Positions 60,164 through 64,000 of a DNA stretch of 64,000 nucleotides are shown here, piece by piece. The stretch is from the NCBI RefSeq assembly GCF_014217835.1, contig NZ_CP055263.1, forward strand, positions 4,839,501-4,903,500. The letters are read 5' to 3'. The DNA comes from Metabacillus sp. KUDC1714. GTDB taxonomy: Bacteria > Bacillota > Bacilli > Bacillales > Bacillaceae. A program made the position numbers and the translations under genes. Position 1 is the first letter of the stretch, and every line of letters starts with the position of its first letter. The notes under the pieces were generated by a model. That model saw only the letters and a program-made list of their open reading frames with translations, made no database searches and was not told the DNA's origin.

Positions 60164-61255
60164 ATGACGTTAGCCATTTTTCTTATGATCGCGATTATTT
60201 TGGCGGGGATCCAAACTGCAGTACCCTACTTAGTGAAACGAACAGTAATCTTTGGAATCACGGTCCCTGAAATGTATGTAAATAACGAAACGTTAAAATC
60301 CTTTAAAAAGAAATATACATTGCTAGTTTCCCTCTTTTCCTTTGTTGCCTTAGCTGGTTATCTTCTTTGGGCATTATTTAATTCCCCTACCGAAGAACAA
60401 ACTGTGCTTGTTGGTACGCTTATTCAGTTTGGAATCATTCTGTTAAGCCTTTCTCTCTATTTTTACTTTCATGCGAAAACCCTTCAAGTAAAGACGAAAA
60501 GTAATTGGGCAGAAAATCTAAAACAAGTTAAAATCACAGATTTATCAGTACGTTCTCAGGATGAAATGCTTCCTTGGTCTATCTATTTATTACCAATCAT
60601 CATTACGTTTGGGGTGATTGGATATACCGTACTACAATACGACCTTCTACCACAACAAATTCCAACTCACTGGGGTATCGATGGTGAAGCTGATGCTTTT
60701 ACTGAAAAAACGCCAGTTTCAGCAATTTTAATGCCCTTGACACTTTTAATGATGCAATTGATGTTCTTAGGTATCCATGTTGGGACGAAAAAATCTGGGA
60801 TTAAATTAAGTGCAACTAGTACAAGTGCCTCTCGTATGAGGCAGTTAACATTACGTAAGTATTCAAGCTGGTTGATGTTATTAGTCAGTTTCTTACTCAC
60901 CGTAATGTTTAGCTTCTTTCAATTACAAACGATCCACCCTGAATTATTTGCAGGAGCCACGATGTTGGCAACACCGATCATTTTCCTTATTGTGGTCTTA
61001 GTCGGTACAATAACTTTTGCCATAAAAGTAGGTCGTTCAGATAAACATAATGTTGTTGACACTGAAGAAAATATTGCTGATTTCGACGATGATTCCGATT
61101 GGAAAGGTGGTCTCATTTATTTTAATAGACAAGATCCATCCATCTTTGTTGAAAAACGGTTTGGTGTTGGTTGGTCCCTTAACTTTGGTAATCCTATTGG
61201 TTATTTCATTATCTTATTGCCTCTATTAGCGATCTTGGTGTTTTCGTTTATGTAG
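60164..61255 (+). CDS. DUF1648/DUF5808 membrane protein
   Basis: 363 residues with about seven membrane segments. The DUF1648 box LPQQIPTHWGIDGEADAFTE is near residue 165; the DUF5808 end has LIYFNRQDPSIFVEKRFGVG and WSLNFGNP before the last helix. Such proteins (YhdP/SdpI-related) often follow YtrA-type GntR genes in Bacillus; SdpI-like members give resistance to membrane-active peptides, but no role is shown here. ATG 60164 with AGAGGA upstream. Confidence 0.85.
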   Translation: MTLAIFLMIAIILAGIQTAVPYLVKRTVIFGITVPEMYVNNETLKSFKKKYTLLVSLFSFVALAGYLLWALFNSPTEEQTVLVGTLIQFGIILLSLSLYFYFHAKTLQVKTKSNWAENLKQVKITDLSVRSQDEMLPWSIYLLPIIITFGVIGYTVLQYDLLPQQIPTHWGIDGEADAFTEKTPVSAILMPLTLLMMQLMFLGIHVGTKKSGIKLSATSTSASRMRQLTLRKYSSWLMLLVSFLLTVMFSFFQLQTIHPELFAGATMLATPIIFLIVVLVGTITFAIKVGRSDKHNVVDTEENIADFDDDSDWKGGLIYFNRQDPSIFVEKRFGVGWSLNFGNPIGYFIILLPLLAILVFSFM

Positions 61256-61395
61256 ATTGTGTTACGAAACAATTTGCTTAGGGACTTGATCTTAAATTAA
61301 TCGATGGGGTTAAGCTGTTTGAGTTATTGCTTGAAGTCTTACAAAAATCTGAGGTTGAAATAATGGATTTATTACCTAGTAAAATATGGGAAATT

Positions 61396-61424
61396 AAAAG
61401 TCAGGTAAAGCACCTGACTTTTTA
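61396..61424. terminator. Bidirectional terminator
   Basis: AAAAGTCAGGT and ACCTGACTTTTT, eleven pairs around AAAGC, between the convergent DUF1648 and HAD genes. Confidence 0.8.
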
Positions 61425-61428
61425 GTGT

Positions 61429-62130
61429 CTATTTTACAAATAAATCCAATAATTCTTTGGCACTATGTACTTCTTTATCTGGTTTATAGGTAGCATTGGG
61501 TGGTAAATTTTTCTTTCGATGATTCATCCAGACCGCCTGCCAGCCTGCTTGTTTTGCCCCGATAATATCTTTTTCAAAATTGTCCCCAATATAAACCGTT
61601 TTGGTTTGGTCAAGATCCATTTTCTCTTCAATAAAATCAAACACTTCTCTTTTCGGTTTTGCATGACCAATCGTTCCAGAAATAAAGGTCCTTTCTACAG
61701 GAATCCAGTGAGTAAGGCCGAGCTGCTTTATTTTCATTGCTTGATGTTTTTCCTCACCATTGGTAAGAATCCCAAGCTGTTTTCCTTCTTTGTAAAGTGC
61801 ATTTAGTAGTTCTTCAACTTCCGGAAACAATCTAATGTTTTTTTGTTCGGCAACATACATTTCATGAAAAATAGCTGCTTTTTCAGTATCCATAGGAATA
61901 TTAAAGTCCTTACATGCAGCTATAATTCGTCCTGTCTGCCATTCAAATTTTGATAATTCCCCCGCTTCACTTTGATCAAATAAAATCTCACTATACTTTC
62001 GACTAGCTTTATATAATTGATCAATTTCTTCGTTTGAAAATGGCTCTTGAAACAGCTTCCTTACCGTTTTATGAAAAGATTGTGCTTGATCATATAGTGT
62101 ATCATCGACGTCAAAAATTATCGTATCCAT
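61429..62130 (-). CDS. HAD-superfamily hydrolase (phosphatase, YjjG/YfnB-like)
   Basis: 233 residues. Motif I IIFDVDDTLYD with both aspartates, motif II GILTNGEEKH, motif III lysine in GHAKPKREVFD and motif IV VYIGDNFEKDIIGAKQAGW are all intact. The small helical cap after motif I fits the YjjG/pyrimidine-5'-nucleotidase group. ATG 62130 is chosen since GAGGAGG ends nine bases before; ATGs further upstream are possible but badly spaced. Substrate not known. Confidence 0.9.
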   Translation of the reverse strand: MDTIIFDVDDTLYDQAQSFHKTVRKLFQEPFSNEEIDQLYKASRKYSEILFDQSEAGELSKFEWQTGRIIAACKDFNIPMDTEKAAIFHEMYVAEQKNIRLFPEVEELLNALYKEGKQLGILTNGEEKHQAMKIKQLGLTHWIPVERTFISGTIGHAKPKREVFDFIEEKMDLDQTKTVYIGDNFEKDIIGAKQAGWQAVWMNHRKKNLPPNATYKPDKEVHSAKELLDLFVK

Positions 62131-62203
62131 TCGCATAGCCCTCCTCATATTATTATGATACCACTTATTTATGCTTGACTCAGTAGCAAATCGCATACAC
62201 TGA

Positions 62204-62245
62204 CCCTATTTCTCTCCAACGCTAAAGGGTGGGATACTTTTTGTC
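62204..62245 (+). repeat. Shortened relative of the 160-bp structured repeat
   Basis: GACCCTATTTCTC and GCTAAAGGGTGGGATACTTT then TTGTCTTTAAA, closely like the last hairpin of 17330-17360. It lies just upstream of the HAD gene. Confidence 0.45.
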
Positions 62246-62491
62246 TTTAAAAGACATTATGGACAATACTAAATTTGCAACACTATTAAAATCATTAAAC
62301 CTTGAAAGGAAAAAAGCCAATCACTCCACAGGAACATGACAGTTTCCCGTCATTCAGCGTTCCATCTATTAAGTAGAAGCCAGTTATGCCATTTATCACA
62401 ATAAAAGTAAGAGATAAAAACAATCGAACAGAAACATACTCTTATCCAAAAAAATGACAGGGGTTGTTTCTGAAGTATTTAATGTACTAAG

Positions 62492-62516
62492 AAAAAGAGC
62501 TGCTTAAACAGCTCTT
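62492..62516. terminator. Stand-alone hairpin
   Basis: AAGAGCTG and CAGCTCTT pair around CTTAAA. No gene is close on either side; 62246-62579 has nothing else. Confidence 0.45.
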
Positions 62517-62579
62517 CTCCATCAAATCGTACACGATATAAATTCTTAACGCCATAACTGCCATACCTGTAATCACAGA

Positions 62580-62753
62580 ATGTTAGATATGGCAATTAAA
62601 CACCTAAAAGAAGAAGACAACCCTATTCTTCATTCAGATCAGGGTTGGCATTACAAAATGACATAATATCAAAGTACACTACAAAAAGAAGAAGGAATTA
62701 CACAATTAAATGGCATGAGTCCAGTTGAATATCGAACTCATGCCCAGTATTAG
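62580..62753 (+). pseudogene. Remnant of an IS3-family (IS150-type) transposase OrfB
   Basis: MAIKHLKEEDNPILHSDQGW then HYKM, a stop, and after an internal deletion KEEGITQLNGMSPVEYRTHA. HSDQGWHY is the conserved catalytic-core box and LNGMSPVEYR the C-terminal end of IS3-group transposases. The central part and the whole of OrfA are missing. Confidence 0.75.
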
Positions 62754-62808
62754 CCTTAATATAAATGTCTAATTTTTTTGGGGCAGATCAAACCTATCCC
62801 TCGTCCCT

Positions 62809-63825
62809 TTACTCTCTGCCTTTAGTGCGCTGATTTATTGCATCGATATCATAAGGATAGCTAACAAACAATTCACTCGCTTTATTTAAACGTTCTAGTT
62901 GATCATTTGTTAAAGACCATCCAGCAGAACCTAAGTTAGCTTCAAGCTGTTCCATTGTACGTGCACCGATAATTGGGGCCGTAACCCCTCGACTGTTTAG
63001 AAGCCAGTTGATTGCTGCCTGAGCCGGAGTCTTACCCGCTTCTTCTGCAACACTATATAACGTATCTAACAAATTCCATGTAAAATCGTTATTATACTTA
63101 TCCCATGTCTCACTATAACCTTTTTCTTCAGCAACAGATATACGAGAATTTTCTGGAGGCTTAACCATGTCACGTGTAAACTTCCCGCTTAACCAACCTC
63201 CGCGAAGCGGACTCCATGGGATGACCCCCAATCCTTCATTTTCACAAACATCAATTAATTCGTATTCGGTAGCCCGACATAGCAAATTGTATTGAGGTTG
63301 TAGGCAAACAAACTGTTCCCAACCTTTTTGTTTACTTAAATCTATTGCTTTTTGAAGTTGCCAGCCTTTAAAGTTACTTGCTCCAATGTAACGTACAAGG
63401 CCTTCACGAACAAGATCATTTAACGTGCTTAACGTTTCTTCTAAAGGGGTTCGAGGATCCCATGCGTGAACCTGATAAAGATCGATATAATCGGTTCCAA
63501 GGCGTCGTAGGCTTTCTTTAACACCGGAGATAATATGTTTTCTGCTCAGACCAACATCATTCGGTCCTTCACCCATAGGGAAACGAACCTTTGTTGCAAC
63601 AACATAGTCATCACGATTTTGGTCCTTTAACCACTTACCGACGATTTCTTCAGAAACACCACGAGTATAGACATCGGCAGTATCAATAAAGTTTCCGCCT
63701 TCTTCAACATAACGGTCTAAAATGCTGAAACTATCTTTTTCACTCGTTTCACGACCTAATGTCATCGTTCCAAGACAAAGCTCACTTACTTGTAAACCCG
63801 TTTTCCCTAGATAACGATATTCCAT
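62809..63825 (-). CDS. Aldo/keto reductase (YdhF/YqkF-type)
   Basis: 338 residues. [20 protein letters not shown] is the usual start; the tetrad includes Asp in [11 protein letters not shown] (Asp, Tyr), Lys in VVATKVRFP and His in YQVHAWDP; the cofactor end has [17 protein letters not shown]. It reduces aldehydes or ketones with NADPH in the cytosol. GGAGTGATGAATC precedes the ATG. Same strand as the truncated gene at the right edge, whose stop lies 95 bases upstream. Confidence 0.92.
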   Translation of the reverse strand: MEYRYLGKTGLQVSELCLGTMTLGRETSEKDSFSILDRYVEEGGNFIDTADVYTRGVSEEIVGKWLKDQNRDDYVVATKVRFPMGEGPNDVGLSRKHIISGVKESLRRLGTDYIDLYQVHAWDPRTPLEETLSTLNDLVREGLVRYIGASNFKGWQLQKAIDLSKQKGWEQFVCLQPQYNLLCRATEYELIDVCENEGLGVIPWSPLRGGWLSGKFTRDMVKPPENSRISVAEEKGYSETWDKYNNDFTWNLLDTLYSVAEEAGKTPAQAAINWLLNSRGVTAPIIGARTMEQLEANLGSAGWSLTNDQLERLNKASELFVSYPYDIDAINQRTKGRE

Positions 63826-63920
63826 TGATTCATCACTCCTATTATAATAGTTAATGTAAAACCTAATTTTATTTCAAAAAGATGGCACAAACTGGAATGA
63901 ATGCCAGTTCGTTCACCCTT

Positions 63921-64000
63921 TTACCAAATAGGTACAAATCCATCAATTTCTTTTAAAATAGATTCAATTTCAGTTAATACATCATTAGAAAGCTCAACTT
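63921..64000 (-). CDS. C-terminal end of a gene entering from the right edge
   Basis: The last 25 codons read VELSNDVLTEIESILKEIDG then FVPIW and TAA at 63921. L-S-x-D-V-L-x-E-I at this position is often seen at the end of aldo/keto reductases, so it may be a second such gene, but 25 residues do not prove it. Confidence 0.45.
   Translation of the reverse strand, partial: VELSNDVLTEIESILKEIDGFVPIW

Noticed and set aside
61260..61395. Plus-strand text reading LFELLLEVLQKSEVEIMDLL
   Set aside because: Looks like a protein fragment but no start and no family could be assigned.
1..64000. tRNA or rRNA genes
   Set aside because: No cloverleaf with GGTTCGAATCC-type arm or rRNA sequence was recognised on either strand by eye.

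Overview
This 64 kb window comes from a low-GC, endospore-forming member of the Bacillaceae. I infer this from a SleL/YaaH-type spore hydrolase, a CdaS-type diadenylate cyclase, a complete gerA-type germinant receptor operon, LXG toxins of the Gram-positive type VII secretion system, an mhq quinone-stress regulon and a LmrB-type drug pump. Bacillus-type Shine-Dalgarno sequences (GGAGG) precede most genes. Genus cannot be fixed from sequence alone. Most genes lie on the minus strand. The many frameshifted, truncated or chimeric genes mark this as accessory, decaying DNA.

Layout. 0-2.6 kb: spore and c-di-AMP genes and small membrane proteins. 2.9-8.9 kb: a quinone/aromatic detoxification cluster (wrbA-like, two DoxX/MhqP-type proteins, an mhqD-like esterase, two MhqO/MhqE-type ring-cleaving dioxygenases, a flavin reductase, a decayed mhqN) under the MarR-type repressor MhqR, with three candidate operators. 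9.1-10.9 kb: LXG toxin 1. 11.3-15.3 kb: a sigma-54 unit made of an AcoR-like activator divergent from a glutathione-independent formaldehyde dehydrogenase gene and an aquaporin gene, with a textbook -24/-12 promoter and a 13-bp-arm inverted repeat as likely enhancer. 15.5-19.9 kb: IS1182 remnant, NucS-like nuclease gene, DUF600 immunity gene and frameshifted LXG toxin 2. 19.9-23.7 kb: decayed genes, a DUF3231 protein and MsrAB. 24.2-27.9 kb: gerA-type operon in the order A-C-B. 28.2-36.8 kb: truncated second NucS-like copy, a DnaB/DnaD replication module, three SUKH-type immunity genes, an EndoU immunity gene and LXG toxin 3 with an EndoU nuclease tip. 36.9-42.4 kb: a YkvA-like protein and an efflux/nitroreductase/monooxygenase operon with a MarR repressor and three near-identical palindromes. 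42.7-44.1 kb: divergent hxlR and an F420-reductase-like gene. 44-59 kb: mostly minus-strand genes separated again and again by one modular intergenic repeat, with a tyrosine-recombinase remnant and two unrelated IS110-family elements. 59.7-64 kb: GntR/DUF1648 pair, HAD phosphatase, IS3 remnant, aldo/keto reductase and the end of a further gene.

How the parts work together. The LXG loci share a nearly identical N-terminal delivery region but carry different C-terminal toxin tips. Loci 2 and 3 also share an approximately 160 bp structured repeat beyond their immunity genes, so tip and immunity cassettes appear to be exchangeable between homologous arms. The DnaD-DnaB module sits where two copies of a duplicated block (NucS-like gene to shared repeat) diverge. 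The 44-58 kb stretch looks like a repeat-bounded cassette-like array, and it is the best candidate here for something not well described.
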